Counted from the stretch's first letter, positions 23,563 through 31,926 are shown. The stretch is DNA of 38,293 bases from an uncultured Phascolarctobacterium sp. (GCA_947589605.1 CANQBR010000013.1:1-38293), one strand, 5' to 3'. Notes: generated by a model not told the origin, from the sequence alone. Made by a program: numbers and translations.

Positions 23563-25614
23563 CTAGCTCTTGAAGATGGAGCCGAAGGAAGCGGCCCAGT
23601 GGCTGTCCAAGGCCAGCGCGAAAAGATCTTCTTGCCCCGCCGTGTCCGCATATTTTTTGACGGCTTCTCGTGCCGAAGCGATCAAGTCTCCGTCTGCCGC
23701 CAAGTCCAACAAGCGCAGGTCCGGCAGGCCGTGCTGCTTTTGCCCGAAGAACTGCCCCGCCCCCCGCATTTTCAGATCCTGCTCGGCCAAAGCGAAACCG
23801 TCGGCGGTGCTTTTCAAAACTCCCAGCCGTTGCAGAGCCGCTGCATCTTCGCTGCCTGTGATCAAAGCGCAAAAGGACTGCTCGCTCCCCCGGCCCACTC
23901 GGCCCCGCAATTGATGCAATTGAGCCAAACCGAAGTGCTCGGCGTTCTCGATGATCATCAAGGTGGCATTGGGCACGTTCACTCCCACTTCGATGACCGT
24001 GGTGCTCACCAAAACTTTAACTTCACCGGCTACGAAAGCGGTCATGATCGCATCTTTCTCTGCCGCAGGCAAACGGCCGTGTAAAAGAGCCGAAGGCAGA
24101 TCCCCAAGATAAATTTCTTTCAGCTCCCGATAAACTTCCTGAGCACTGCGCACTTCGTTCTCGCCCTCTTCGATGAGAGGGCACACCACATAGGCCTGTC
24201 GGCCTTGACGCAATTGCCGCACCAGACCGGCGTAAACTTCGGCTCGTTTGCTCACTGTATAACAAAGAGTCATCACCCCTTTGCGGCCGCCGGGCAGTCC
24301 TCTCATCAAACTGATGTCCAGATCGCCATATAAGGTGAGGGCCAAAGTGCGGGGGATGGGAGTGGCGGTGGTTATCAAAACATCAGGCAGCCACGAAGCC
24401 TTCGCCAACAATTTTGCTCGCTGCTCCACACCGAAACGGTGCTGCTCGTCGCAGATCACCAAAGATAAACGTTTAAAGCGTACATCTTCTTCTAAAAGAG
24501 CGTGAGTGCCCACCAAGATCGAAAGACTGCCCGCTTTTAAACGCGAGAGCAAGTCCTGCCGCTCTTTGGGCCGCAGCCCCCCGATCAAAAGGCCTGTCTC
24601 TACGCCCAAAGGCTCAAAATAAGACTGCAAGGTGGCGTAGTGCTGCCGTGCCAAAATTTCGGTGGGTGCCATCAAACAGCCCTGATAGCCGTTTTCCGCC
24701 GCCTTCGCCAAAGCCAGAGCGCTGACCGCTGTTTTGCCGCTGCCCACGTCTCCTTGCAAAATGCGGCGCATGGGCCGCTCTGCCTCCATATCGGCGACGA
24801 TCTCTTTCCAAGCTTTTTGTTGTCCCATCGTGAGTTCGAAAGGAAAAGACTTCAACAAGCAAGGCACGAAACGAGGCTCGGCAGCGTGAGCCACGGGCTG
24901 CCCTTCGCTCGCTTTTGCCCGATGTTTGGCCAGCCCCCATTGCAGCAAAAAAGCTTCTTCGAAGGCCAACCGCTTTTTGGCCGCCGCCAGAAGAGAAAAA
25001 TTTTGAGGAAAATGGATGTTTCTCAAAGCCTCTGCCCGTGCTAAGAGAGAAAATTCTTGTAAAAGTTCTTTCGGTAATGTTTCCGGCAAATTTTCGCAAG
25101 CCAAAGCCAGGGCTTCTTTCATCCAGCGCCGCAATTCCCGCTGGCTCAGCCCCGCGGTGAGGGGATAGACAGGTTCGATGCCGGGGACGGCTGCTTCATC
25201 CTCTCCCAACAACTGCCATTGTTCGGGGGTGATCAGCATCATATTGCTCCCCTTCTTTGCCCTGCCCAGCACCAACAGTCTGTCGCCCCGTTGTAATTTT
25301 GCCGCTTGAAAACGAGCAGCGCCGAAAAAATAGAGGCAGGCATAACCGGTGTCGTCTTTGAGGGTGGCCGCCAAATAATCGATGTGGCGGCTGCGCCCTT
25401 TGCGCAGACTGAAAACAGTGCCCTGACAGAGTTGAGGGCCCGCCTCCGCCTCCACTTTATCCAAAGTGCGGATGTGAGTGAGGTCCACGTAAGCATCGGG
25501 CCGGGGATAATAAGAGAGCAGGTCGCCTATCGTATCGATCTGCAGACTTTTTAACAGGGCAGCCTTTTTAGGGCCGATGCCTTTCAATTTGTTCACAGCG
25601 TTCTGCCACCACAT
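23563..25614 (-). CDS. recG: ATP-dependent DNA helicase RecG
   Basis: 683 residues, the normal length. It remodels stalled replication forks and branched DNA by fork reversal. The N-terminal helix-hairpin (LKGIGPKKAALLKSLQI) is followed by the OB-fold wedge domain (about 60-160), then the superfamily 2 motor: LTMGQQKAW, Walker A GDVGSGKT, APTEILARQHY, DEQHRFG (DExH box), TATPIPRT, VCPLIEEGE, STTVIEVGVNVPNA and QLRGRVGRG. The ending GDLIASAREA…D is typical. CAGGAGC precedes the ATG. It is divergent from rpmB. Confidence 0.97.
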   Translation of the reverse strand: MWWQNAVNKLKGIGPKKAALLKSLQIDTIGDLLSYYPRPDAYVDLTHIRTLDKVEAEAGPQLCQGTVFSLRKGRSRHIDYLAATLKDDTGYACLYFFGAARFQAAKLQRGDRLLVLGRAKKGSNMMLITPEQWQLLGEDEAAVPGIEPVYPLTAGLSQRELRRWMKEALALACENLPETLPKELLQEFSLLARAEALRNIHFPQNFSLLAAAKKRLAFEEAFLLQWGLAKHRAKASEGQPVAHAAEPRFVPCLLKSFPFELTMGQQKAWKEIVADMEAERPMRRILQGDVGSGKTAVSALALAKAAENGYQGCLMAPTEILARQHYATLQSYFEPLGVETGLLIGGLRPKERQDLLSRLKAGSLSILVGTHALLEEDVRFKRLSLVICDEQHRFGVEQRAKLLAKASWLPDVLITTATPIPRTLALTLYGDLDISLMRGLPGGRKGVMTLCYTVSKRAEVYAGLVRQLRQGRQAYVVCPLIEEGENEVRSAQEVYRELKEIYLGDLPSALLHGRLPAAEKDAIMTAFVAGEVKVLVSTTVIEVGVNVPNATLMIIENAEHFGLAQLHQLRGRVGRGSEQSFCALITGSEDAAALQRLGVLKSTADGFALAEQDLKMRGAGQFFGQKQHGLPDLRLLDLAADGDLIASAREAVKKYADTAGQEDLFALALDSHWAASFGSIFKS

Positions 25615-25643
25615 ATTTTGCTCCTGAAGCGGGGAAAAAAATC

Positions 25644-25672
25644 TTGCTTTTCTCTGCTATCTATGTTAATAT
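25644..25672 (+). promoter_or_regulatory. Candidate promoter of rpmB
   Basis: TTGCTT (25644-25649), 17-base spacer, TAATAT (25667-25672). An overlapping TATACT at 25670 offers an alternative -10. Confidence 0.5.
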
Positions 25673-25724
25673 ACTTTTGTTAATTTCCTAATTGAAGGCT
25701 TCAACCTGCCAGGGAGGTGGAACA

Positions 25725-25925
25725 ATGGCTAATCTTTGCGAAGTATGCGGGAAGGGTATAAGGTCTGGCAATAACGTCAGCCACTCCAATAGACACACCA
25801 AACGGATCTGGAAACCTAACATTCAGCGTGTCAGAGCCGTAGTGAACGGCGAGGTCAAAAGGATCAATGTTTGCACCCGTTGCCTGCGCAGCAACAAGAT
25901 AGTCCTGCCCAGCTCCCTGAGCTAA
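25725..25925 (+). CDS. rpmB: 50S ribosomal protein L28 (zinc-binding form)
   Basis: 66 residues from the ATG at 25725, set by GGGAGGTGGAAC. The upstream in-frame start at 25692 would add a meaningless leader containing the ribosome site. L28 sits near the E site of the large subunit. CEVCGKG (residues 5-11) and CTRC (about 52-55) give the four cysteines of the zinc-binding form; NVSHSNRHTKRIWKPNIQRVR is the family core. It stands alone between its promoter and terminator, divergent from recG. Confidence 0.97.
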   Translation: MANLCEVCGKGIRSGNNVSHSNRHTKRIWKPNIQRVRAVVNGEVKRINVCTRCLRSNKIVLPSSLS

Positions 25926-25950
25926 AACGGTCCGGACTTCCCCCTAAAGT

Positions 25951-25985
25951 AAAAGCCAGATACCTGTGCGGTATTTGGCTTTTTT
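25951..25985 (+). terminator. Terminator of rpmB
   Basis: AAAAGCCA-ATACC/GGTAT-TGGCTTTTTT stem with a short loop and T-run, 26 bases after the stop. It also faces the end of the convergent zinc-ribbon gene. Confidence 0.88.
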
Positions 25986-26003
25986 CTTTGCTGCGAGGGA
26001 CCC

Positions 26004-26405
26004 CTACTTCAAAGGAGCGCCGCACTCGGGGCAGAACTTGGCCAAAGAGCTGACCTTGGCCTGACAGCGGGGGCAGAGGACGAAGGCACGAAACTCCCTC
26101 AGCTTCTTTTCGAAAATTTCGAAGAAAGCCAAGACTTCCTTGTTCTCTACCTTCCAGTTGTAGATCTGCAGCCGTTCCTTGCGTGCATCCATAATGAGCT
26201 GCACAGAAGTCTCATCCAACCGCTGCAGAGCTATCTGCATTATTTTTTCTTTATTGTGGAAGCGGATCAATTTATTTTCCGTATCCATGCTGTCTACGGT
26301 CACTCCCAGCTCGTTGATGCTGAGCATGACCACGTTCCAGGCCACCTGGGGATCCACTTCGTAGATGCGGTTCTCCATGCAGCCCCCTGCTCCGTCTATC
26401 CTCAT
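26004..26405 (-). CDS. Small zinc-ribbon protein of unknown function
   Basis: 133 residues from the ATG at 26405, chosen for AAGGAG seven bases upstream; a second ATG at 26378 is possible. The first 100 residues form an alpha/beta domain (VDPQVAWNVVMLSINELGVTVDSMDTENKLIRFHNKEK) with a two-strand repeat like lipid- or ligand-binding BON/START-type folds, but I cannot name it. The C-terminus is a rubredoxin-like zinc ribbon, CPRC…CPEC, ending GAPLK. No membrane segment. A terminator separates it from yqeY, so it is likely its own unit. Confidence 0.75.
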   Translation of the reverse strand: MRIDGAGGCMENRIYEVDPQVAWNVVMLSINELGVTVDSMDTENKLIRFHNKEKIMQIALQRLDETSVQLIMDARKERLQIYNWKVENKEVLAFFEIFEKKLREFRAFVLCPRCQAKVSSLAKFCPECGAPLK

Positions 26406-26443
26406 CGTGTTTCTCCTTCGGGCTTTTGTCCCGCCCTTATACA

Positions 26444-26476
26444 AAAACCGTAGCAAGCTGAGGCTGCTACGGTTTT
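26444..26476 (-). terminator. Terminator of rpsU-yqeY
   Basis: Perfect 12-bp stem AAAACCGTAGCA/TGCTACGGTTTT with a 9-base loop. On the minus strand it is followed by TTTTTGTAT, directly after the yqeY stop. Confidence 0.88.
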
Positions 26477-26480
26477 GTTT

Positions 26481-26942
26481 TTACTTTTGGACCTGTGTAA
26501 GAAGTTCCCGCACTACGGCATTGACCCGTTTTCCGTCGGCCCGTCCTTTCGTCTGAGCCATCACCAACGGCATCACTTTGCCTAAGTGCTTGACGGACTC
26601 CGCTCCCACCTGAGCGATGACCTTCGCTGCCACGTCCCGCAGTTCTTCATCGCTGAGAGCTTCGGGCAGATACTTTTGCAACACGGCCACCTCTGCCTTG
26701 GTCTGATCGATAAGATCCTGACGGCCGGCCTTAGTGAACTCGGCCAGAGCATCCTGCCGCATCTTTACTTCTTTCAGCACAACGGCCATGACCTCGTCCT
26801 CGGTCAGTTCTTTTTTACCGTTGATCTCGCTGTTTTTGACGGCGGCCCTGACCATACGGATCACGGAAAGGCGGAGCTTGCCCGCTTCCCGCTCCTTCAT
26901 GGCCTCCTTCATATCGGCAAGCAACTGTTCTTTTAAAGACAA
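26481..26942 (-). CDS. yqeY: YqeY/GatB-tail domain protein
   Basis: 153 residues with a TTG start (26942); GGAGG lies eight bases upstream and the family start MSLKEQLLADMKEAMK fits. The core motifs are present: LSVIRMVRAAVKNSEI, DLIDQTKAEVAVLQKYLP, the EEL(R)-rich helix, and GKVMPLVMAQTKGRADGKRVN. YqeY resembles the C-terminal tRNA-binding domain of the Glu-tRNA(Gln) amidotransferase GatB, and is expected to bind tRNA, though its role is unsettled. It follows rpsU by 15 bases in the widespread rpsU-yqeY operon. Confidence 0.95.
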   Translation of the reverse strand: MSLKEQLLADMKEAMKEREAGKLRLSVIRMVRAAVKNSEINGKKELTEDEVMAVVLKEVKMRQDALAEFTKAGRQDLIDQTKAEVAVLQKYLPEALSDEELRDVAAKVIAQVGAESVKHLGKVMPLVMAQTKGRADGKRVNAVVRELLTQVQK

Positions 26943-26957
26943 CGTCCTCGCCTCCGT

Positions 26958-27134
26958 TTATCTGAACTTACGTTTTCTTGCGGCTTCAGATTTTTTCTTA
27001 CGGGCAACAGAAGGTTTTTCGTAATGCTCCCGCTTTCTTACTTCGGAAAGGATACCAGCCTTTTGGGTAGCCCTTTTGAAGCGGCGCAGAGCGCTGTCCA
27101 AAGTTTCGTTTTTGCCGACCTTGACTTCTGCCAT
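26958..27134 (-). CDS. rpsU: 30S ribosomal protein S21
   Basis: 58 residues ([20 protein letters not shown]…ARKRKFR). It acts in small-subunit assembly and translation initiation near the anti-Shine-Dalgarno end of 16S r[22 protein letters not shown] and the lysine/arginine-rich C-terminus [13 protein letters not shown] are the family signature. GGGAGGGAG precedes the ATG at 27134. It heads the rpsU-yqeY operon behind a consensus promoter. It is small enough to be missed by length-filtered gene calling. Confidence 0.97.
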   Translation of the reverse strand: MAEVKVGKNETLDSALRRFKRATQKAGILSEVRKREHYEKPSVARKKKSEAARKRKFR

Positions 27135-27220
27135 CTTTTCTCCCTCCCTCCGTACACTTAGGGAAGTGTCAATAGCGCAAGCGTGTTTTAGGCACAGCTA
27201 TAGCACTGCATTGCCTGTTA

Positions 27221-27249
27221 ATTATACTAAATCCGACCGGCGCTGTCAA
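27221..27249 (-). promoter_or_regulatory. Consensus promoter of rpsU-yqeY
   Basis: Minus-strand perfect TTGACA (27249-27244), 17-base spacer, perfect TATAAT (27226-27221), with an 80-base leader. Confidence 0.9.
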
Positions 27250-27376
27250 GCCACGGAGCCAAAAAGTTGCCCCCGGCAAAAACCGGTGTTATTCTTCAAA
27301 ATAAATGAAAAAGAAACCAGCAGACTTCTTGCATTTACTTTGAGAACCGAGCCCCACAGCAAGGGTTTCATGCGGC

Positions 27377-29206
27377 TCATTCCACAGTGACCGACTTGGC
27401 CAGATTGCGAGGCTTGTCCACATCGCAGCCTCTGGTGAGGGCCGCGTAGTAGGCCAAAAGTTGCAAGGGCAACACAGCCAAGAGCGGCGCCAGATACTTG
27501 CCGGTGCGAGGGATGTAGATCACATGGTCCGCATACTTGGCCAAGTTCTCGTCTCCTTCGAAACCCATGGCGATGACCACTGCTTCTCTGGCCTTCACTT
27601 CCTGCAAATTGGAGACGGTCTTGTCGTACACGTCTTCTTGCGTGGCCAGCACTATCACCGGCACGCCTTCCACGATCAAAGCCAAGGTGCCGTGCTTCAA
27701 TTCGCCGGCGGCATAGGCTTCTGCGTGGATGTAAGATATCTCTTTCAGCTTCAGGGCACCTTCCAAGGCCACAGCATAATCTAAGCTGCGGCCGATGAAG
27801 AAAGCATCTTCGCTGCTGCCGTATTTTCTGGCGAACACTTTGATCTGATCCACGTTCTCCAGCATGCGGTGGATCTGCTCGGGGATCAAGATGAGCCCCT
27901 GCACCAATTCTTTGGCCTGCTCCTGTGACAAAGTTCCTCTCAAACGGCCGATGTAGATGGCGAACATCAGCATAGCCAGCAGCTGTGTGGTGTAAGCTTT
28001 GGTGGAAGCCACAGCTATCTCCGGGCCGGCGTAGGTATAGACCACCTGATCCGCATCCCGAGCGATGGAAGAGCCCACCACGTTGGTCACCGCCAAAGTG
28101 CGGGCGCCCAAACGTTTGGCTTCCCGCAAAGCGGCCAGAGTGTCGCTGGTCTCGCCCGACTGGGAGATGACGATACAGAGGCTGTTGCCGTCCACCAAGG
28201 GATGGCGATAGCGGAACTCGCTGGCGATATCCACTTCCACCGGCACCTTGGCCAGCTGCTCCAAATAATATTTGCCCACGATGCCCGCATGATAGGCGGT
28301 GCCGCAGGCCACGATGAAGATGCGGTCCACTGCTGCCATCTCTTCAGGGCTCCAGTTCAGCTCCGGGAACTTGATGCAAAGAGCTTCGGCGTCCACTCTG
28401 CCGGTCATGGTGTCCCGCATGGACTTTGGCTGCTCGTAGATCTCTTTCAGCATGAAATGTTCGAAGCCGCCCTTTTCTGCAGCCTCTGCGTTCCAGCTCA
28501 CTTCGAAAACTTTTTTGGAGATGGGCACGCCGTTGATGTCCTGCACCCACACGCTGTCGGCGGTGACGGTGGCGATCTCGCCGTCGCTCATGATGAAGGT
28601 GCGGCGGGTCTCGTTGATGATGGCGGGGATATCGGAGGCGATATAATTTTCCCCCTCGCCCAAACCGATAATCAAAGGATTGTCCTTCTTGGTGCAGATG
28701 ATCTTATCCGGCTCCATTTGGCACATAAACACCAAAGAGTAAGAACCTTTGATCCGCTGCAGCACTTTCTTCACGGTGCTCTCGAAGTCGCCGTCGTACA
28801 GATCGGCCATCAGGTGAGCCACCACTTCCGTATCAGTTTCCGAAAGGAAGCAATGCCCCTTGGCCAAGAGCTCTTCTTTGATGCTGAGATAATTTTCGAT
28901 GATGCCGTTATGCACCACCACGAAGTTGCCGCTGGGATCGGTGTGAGGATGGGCGTTGCGGTCCGAAGGCCTGCCGTGAGTGGCCCAGCGGGTGTGGCCT
29001 ATGCCCATGGTGCCTGCCGGCATCCTCCCCGCCAATTTTTGCCGCAGGGCGTCCAAACGCCCCACGCATTTATCTACACGGATGCGCCCGTTCTCCATCA
29101 CGGCCACGCCGGCGGAGTCGTAGCCCCTGTATTCCAGCTTGCTCATGCCGTCCAAAAGGAAAGACGCCGCCTGTTTATAGCCGATGTAACCAACTATGCC
29201 GCACAT
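27377..29206 (-). CDS. glmS: Glutamine-fructose-6-phosphate aminotransferase (isomerizing)
   Basis: 609 residues, the usual length. It makes glucosamine-6-phosphate, the first committed step to cell-wall amino sugars. The N-terminal class II glutaminase begins MCGIVGYIG with nucleophile Cys2, and continues with YRGYDSAG, HTRWATHG and HNGIIENY. Two SIS sugar-isomerase domains follow: FIVACGTAYHAG, VISQSGETSDT and TYAGPEIAVASTKAYTTQL. The DKPRNLAKSVTVE C-terminus is complete. GGGAGG lies upstream. The leader has a terminator-like hairpin instead of a recognisable glmS ribozyme. Confidence 0.98.
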   Translation of the reverse strand: MCGIVGYIGYKQAASFLLDGMSKLEYRGYDSAGVAVMENGRIRVDKCVGRLDALRQKLAGRMPAGTMGIGHTRWATHGRPSDRNAHPHTDPSGNFVVVHNGIIENYLSIKEELLAKGHCFLSETDTEVVAHLMADLYDGDFESTVKKVLQRIKGSYSLVFMCQMEPDKIICTKKDNPLIIGLGEGENYIASDIPAIINETRRTFIMSDGEIATVTADSVWVQDINGVPISKKVFEVSWNAEAAEKGGFEHFMLKEIYEQPKSMRDTMTGRVDAEALCIKFPELNWSPEEMAAVDRIFIVACGTAYHAGIVGKYYLEQLAKVPVEVDIASEFRYRHPLVDGNSLCIVISQSGETSDTLAALREAKRLGARTLAVTNVVGSSIARDADQVVYTYAGPEIAVASTKAYTTQLLAMLMFAIYIGRLRGTLSQEQAKELVQGLILIPEQIHRMLENVDQIKVFARKYGSSEDAFFIGRSLDYAVALEGALKLKEISYIHAEAYAAGELKHGTLALIVEGVPVIVLATQEDVYDKTVSNLQEVKAREAVVIAMGFEGDENLAKYADHVIYIPRTGKYLAPLLAVLPLQLLAYYAALTRGCDVDKPRNLAKSVTVE

Positions 29207-29285
29207 TCATACCGCCTCCCGGCTCTGTTATTTTTTCCTTCGCGCCCGCAGCCCGCGGGCTCCGCCTTCTTGCTCTGCTCTTTGC

Positions 29286-29317
29286 AAAAATGCTGCGGAC
29301 AAAAGCAGACCGCAGCA
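29286..29317 (-). promoter_or_regulatory. Terminator-like hairpin in the glmS leader (possible attenuator)
   Basis: Just after the predicted glmS start point (about 29329), the minus strand forms TGCTGCGG/CCGCAGCA (8 bp, 11-base loop) followed by UUUUUG. That is a classic intrinsic terminator 80 bases before the gene. It could be a premature stop that must be bypassed. No ligand-binding domain is recognised upstream; only about 12 bases precede it. Confidence 0.55.
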
Positions 29318-29335
29318 CTTCATCGTGATGATTCA

Positions 29336-29364
29336 ATTTTACTATGTTTGACGAATAATTGCAA
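29336..29364 (-). promoter_or_regulatory. Sigma-70 promoter of glmS
   Basis: Minus-strand TTGCAA (29364-29359), 17-base spacer, TAAAAT (29341-29336), about 125 bases before the glmS ATG. Confidence 0.75.
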
Positions 29365-29494
29365 GAGCGGAAACGAAGGAGCAGGCAGTTCGTCTCCTTT
29401 CGCGAAGAATGCGAGGTGCTTTCTCTTGCGTTTTTGGAACGCCCCGCCGTTGACGGTATCTCCGAGCTCTGCAGGCACAACTGCGCCTGCCGCT

Positions 29495-29686
29495 TCAAAT
29501 GATCCCGCGGTCCCTCGCCAGATTTTCGATGCTCCTGTCGTAGGTCGCCTCCGCTTCTTTTGAGAAGAAGCAGCCCGGCACGCCCTCGTTATGATCGCGG
29601 TGGTGTGCAACGCATGCGCAACATTTCCCATGGCGCGGGCAATCGTAGGTGCAGGGGCACGGTCTGTTGTTCTCGCAGCTTGTCAT
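29495..29686 (-). CDS. Small cysteine-rich protein (DUF6485-like)
   Basis: 63 residues from the ATG at 29686, chosen for AAGGAGGACAAAACC just before it rather than the further ATG at 29713. Cysteines cluster as SCENNRPCPCTYDCPRHGKCCACVAHHRD (residues 3-31) and a later GCFF, suggesting a small metal-binding or zinc-finger-like protein. The pattern C-P-C-T-Y…C…HGKCC.CV..HR….GCFF matches my memory of the DUF6485 family, for which no function is known. It has its own extended -10 promoter. Confidence 0.75.
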   Translation of the reverse strand: MTSCENNRPCPCTYDCPRHGKCCACVAHHRDHNEGVPGCFFSKEAEATYDRSIENLARDRGII

Positions 29687-29790
29687 GGTTTTGTCCTCCT
29701 TTTTTATATCCAAAATGTTTTTCAGCCATCGGTAGGTGACGAGGATCGATTTTGCTCTATACCTCTTGCGATCTGCGGCGTCTTTTTTTC

Positions 29791-29821
29791 ATTATAGCAT
29801 GTGCACCCGCAAACGCGTCAA
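29791..29821 (-). promoter_or_regulatory. Extended -10 promoter of the cysteine-rich gene
   Basis: Minus-strand TTGACG (29821-29816), 19-base spacer, TGCTATAAT with perfect -10 (29796-29791). The TGn extension offsets the long spacer. About 105 bases before the ATG. Confidence 0.6.
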
Positions 29822-30135
29822 GAGAAAGATGCAGCGTTTTTGCGCCGAAGCAAACCGTAAAAGCCCGAGGTGTTGCGAAGGGCACGATCTTTATATGCTG
29901 CTCACTCCCGCCTTTGTCGGCAAAAACCGACTGCCGTCATTGCGATGAGCGCGATTAAAAATTTGCAAATGCGAATTTTGTATCGAAAAACGAGTTGTGA
30001 TGATATTATTTGTCTGATGATCTCAAAGTTTTAAAGTCGAAGTTTTTTGTCGAGAACCTATATTAAACGGTGCCTTTTTCGCGTTTGGTTATTCGCGATC
30101 GCTATGAGATATTTCAGCTGAACGATATCATTTTA
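29822..30135. other. Non-coding, AT-rich stretch
   Basis: No supported gene; the frames here are short and lack family resemblance. The stretch is more AT-rich than most of the window from about 29950 on. I see no repeat or hairpin strong enough to call. Confidence 0.5.
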
Positions 30136-30176
30136 TTGTCGATTTAGAATTTTTTATGTTATGCTTAACATAAAAA
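30136..30176 (+). promoter_or_regulatory. Promoter with an overlapping 11-bp inverted-repeat operator
   Basis: TTGTCG (30136-30141), 18 bases, TATGCT (30160-30165). Centred on the -10 is a perfect inverted repeat, TTTTTATGTTA-TGCT-TAACATAAAAA (30151-30176). A bound dimer there would block the promoter. As RNA it is mostly A-U, so a DNA operator is likelier than a terminator. Confidence 0.5.
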
Positions 30177-30305
30177 AAGAGCTATGAACTGCGGCTCATG
30201 CAAAATGCCGGACCGACGGGCCGCTTGCCGACCTAAGATCTCGAACTTAGACAAAGGCGGATCATTTTTCCTCGATACATAAAGAATGCAAAGGTGGTAT
30301 GGCTT

Positions 30306-30650
30306 ATGATCAACGGAAACATCGAACAGTTTCTCGATACCGGCTGGTATAGTGAGGCGACTCTCTTCTATAAGGGCCATGTCTACTGGCTCGAAGCACA
30401 GACAGATGATGCTGAAACTATCTTTTTTATAGATAAATGGAGGGCCGAGAATGAAGCAGATATGTATTATCACTCGATACTGGAGCAAAACGGTACGCTA
30501 CCGTGGGCCAGAGTTCCGGAGTTGCACGTAAACGATCTGGATCTGATGAAAAAGCTATTTCTCGAAACCCCTGTTTTCGAAGGTAAAACTTTCTGGGAGG
30601 TAGAGAGTGAACCGGCTTGGCTCGATGAAACTGCTCCGGTAAGATCGTAA
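30306..30650 (+). CDS. Unrecognised acidic protein, 114 residues
   Basis: From the ATG at 30306, set by AAGGTGG eight bases upstream; GTG at 30294 overlaps that site. The protein is acidic and aromatic-rich (FLDTGWYSEATLFYKGHVYWLEAQ, DKWRAENEADMYYHSILEQNG, FWEVESEPAWLDE) with no signal peptide or membrane helix. Small acidic single-domain proteins like this include toxin-immunity proteins, but no toxin gene is adjacent and I do not assign a family. It is preceded by a large operator-like palindrome and ends in a clean terminator, so it looks like an intact, regulated single gene. Confidence 0.7.
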   Translation: MINGNIEQFLDTGWYSEATLFYKGHVYWLEAQTDDAETIFFIDKWRAENEADMYYHSILEQNGTLPWARVPELHVNDLDLMKKLFLETPVFEGKTFWEVESEPAWLDETAPVRS

Positions 30651-30704
30651 AGCGCCTTACCCCTTTTCATTTACATTCGACTTGTTTTTCTCCCGATATA
30701 TCAC

Positions 30705-30735
30705 GACTGCATCAGCGAAGCGGTGCAGTCTTTTT
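30705..30735 (+). terminator. Terminator of the 114-residue gene
   Basis: GACTGCATC/GGTGCAGTC 9-bp stem (one G-T) followed by five Ts, 55 bases after the stop. Confidence 0.85.
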
Positions 30736-30830
30736 CGTAAAATTTTTCTGTTCTGTCATGCTTGACTGTCGCTATGATCGGCAGTTTTTTCGCTCCGCTT
30801 CACAGCGGCGACTCCTGCTTTAAAGAGAAA

Positions 30831-30855
30831 GACCCCTGCCGCCGGGGCAGGGGTC
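30831..30855 (-). terminator. Terminator of rpsI
   Basis: GACCCCTGCC/GGCAGGGGTC stem with a GCCGG loop, followed on the minus strand by TTTCTCTTT. 23 bases after the rpsI stop. Confidence 0.88.
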
Positions 30856-30877
30856 GAAGATCATAAAATATTTTCTT

Positions 30878-31270
30878 TTAACGTTTGCTGTACTGGCTGG
30901 CCTTACGGGCTTTCTTCAAGCCGTATTTACGCCGCTCTTTCACTCTGGGGTCGCGGGTGAGGAAGCCGGCCTTCTTCAGCACCGGGCGGAACTCCTCGTC
31001 CACTTTCAAGAGAGCGCGGGCGATGCCGTGACGGATGGCCCCGGCCTGACCGCTGAAGCCGCCGCCGATAACGTTGGCCACTACATCGTATTTGCCCTTG
31101 GTCTCGGTAGCTTCCAAAGGCTGGTTGACGATGAGCTCCAAAGTTTTGAGGCCGAAGTACTCTTCTAAAGCTCTTTTATTGACGGTGATGACGCCGGTGC
31201 CGGGCTTAAGGCTCACCCGGGCTACGGAAGCTTTACGACGTCCGGTCGCATTGTAACTAACTTCTGCCAT
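30878..31270 (-). CDS. rpsI: 30S ribosomal protein S9
   Basis: 130 residues, the standard length. [17 protein letters not shown] at the start, [23 protein letters not shown] in the middle, and the tail [16 protein letters not shown], which reaches the ribosomal P site, are all conserved. GGAGGGAAGAGAAA lies before the ATG. It is 20 bases downstream of rplM. Confidence 0.98.
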   Translation of the reverse strand: MAEVSYNATGRRKASVARVSLKPGTGVITVNKRALEEYFGLKTLELIVNQPLEATETKGKYDVVANVIGGGFSGQAGAIRHGIARALLKVDEEFRPVLKKAGFLTRDPRVKERRKYGLKKARKASQYSKR

Positions 31271-31290
31271 TTTCTCTTCCCTCCTGGCTC

Positions 31291-31737
31291 CTATCTGGCT
31301 TTGCGAATATCCAGCTGCAGTTCTTTAGGCTGCTGGGCTTGATGCGGATGCTCGGGCCCGGCATAAACATGGAGCTTGAGATAGATGCGGCTGCCCAGAT
31401 GGTTTTTGGGGATCATGCCTTTAACGGCCATCTCCACCACTTTGCAGGGATCCTTCTTCATCATATCTCCGGCTTTGGTGAAGCGGTCGCCGCCCAAATA
31501 GCCGGAATGACGGAAGTAAACTTTTTTCGTGAGCTTTTTGCCGGTGAGGACCACCTTGTCCGCATTCACTACGATCACGTGGTCGCCGGTGTCCATGTGG
31601 GGGGTGAAAGTGGGTTTGTGTTTCCCCCGCAGTATCTTGGCTACTTCGGCCGCCAAACGGCCCAAAGTTTTATCAGCTGCGTCCACTACATACCACTCTC
31701 TGGTGATGTTGGACGGATTAGCCATGAAAGATTTCAT
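31291..31737 (-). CDS. rplM: 50S ribosomal protein L13
   Basis: 148 residues from the ATG at 31737, set by GGAGGGACAGCAAAG and by the family N-terminus MKSFMANP…[17 protein letters not shown]. An upstream frame extension to 31839 runs through the RNA leader and is not used. [32 protein letters not shown] and the [12 protein letters not shown] segment are conserved. It is the first gene of rplM-rpsI, with a structured leader of about 190 bases that suggests autogenous control as known for L13 leaders. Confidence 0.98.
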   Translation of the reverse strand: MKSFMANPSNITREWYVVDAADKTLGRLAAEVAKILRGKHKPTFTPHMDTGDHVIVVNADKVVLTGKKLTKKVYFRHSGYLGGDRFTKAGDMMKKDPCKVVEMAVKGMIPKNHLGSRIYLKLHVYAGPEHPHQAQQPKELQLDIRKAR

Positions 31738-31926
31738 CTTTGCTGTCCCTCCTGAGGTCACTTCAACTGAAACAACATCAGCCTCCGGCAGGGCGCTGTC
31801 ACCTGAGGAAGTTACGGAAGGTCTTCCCCCCTGCCGCAAAGGCCCGCGGCCGCCGATCTTCGATCATCGGGCCGCCTCTTTTGCCGCCGCTCTCTTTCGG
31901 GGCTGTGAAAGAGCGCATGGGCACAT
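31738..31926 (-). promoter_or_regulatory. Structured leader of rplM-rpsI (putative L13 leader)
   Basis: Between the promoter and rplM the RNA can form CTCTTTC/GAAAGAG (31913-31907 with 31898-31892), a GC-rich double hairpin around 31845-31880, and GGCAGGG/CCCTGCC (31835-31829 with 31793-31787). Ribosomal-protein leaders upstream of rplM are known in Firmicutes; I match by position and structure, not by consensus sequence. Confidence 0.5.

Noticed and set aside
29207-29340. glmS ribozyme/riboswitch
   Set aside because: The leader is too short and lacks the conserved core; only a terminator-like hairpin is present.
28202-29563. Plus-strand open frame of 453 codons
   Set aside because: It is antisense to glmS, whose frame is fully conserved, and its translation is His/Gly/Val-rich mirror sequence.
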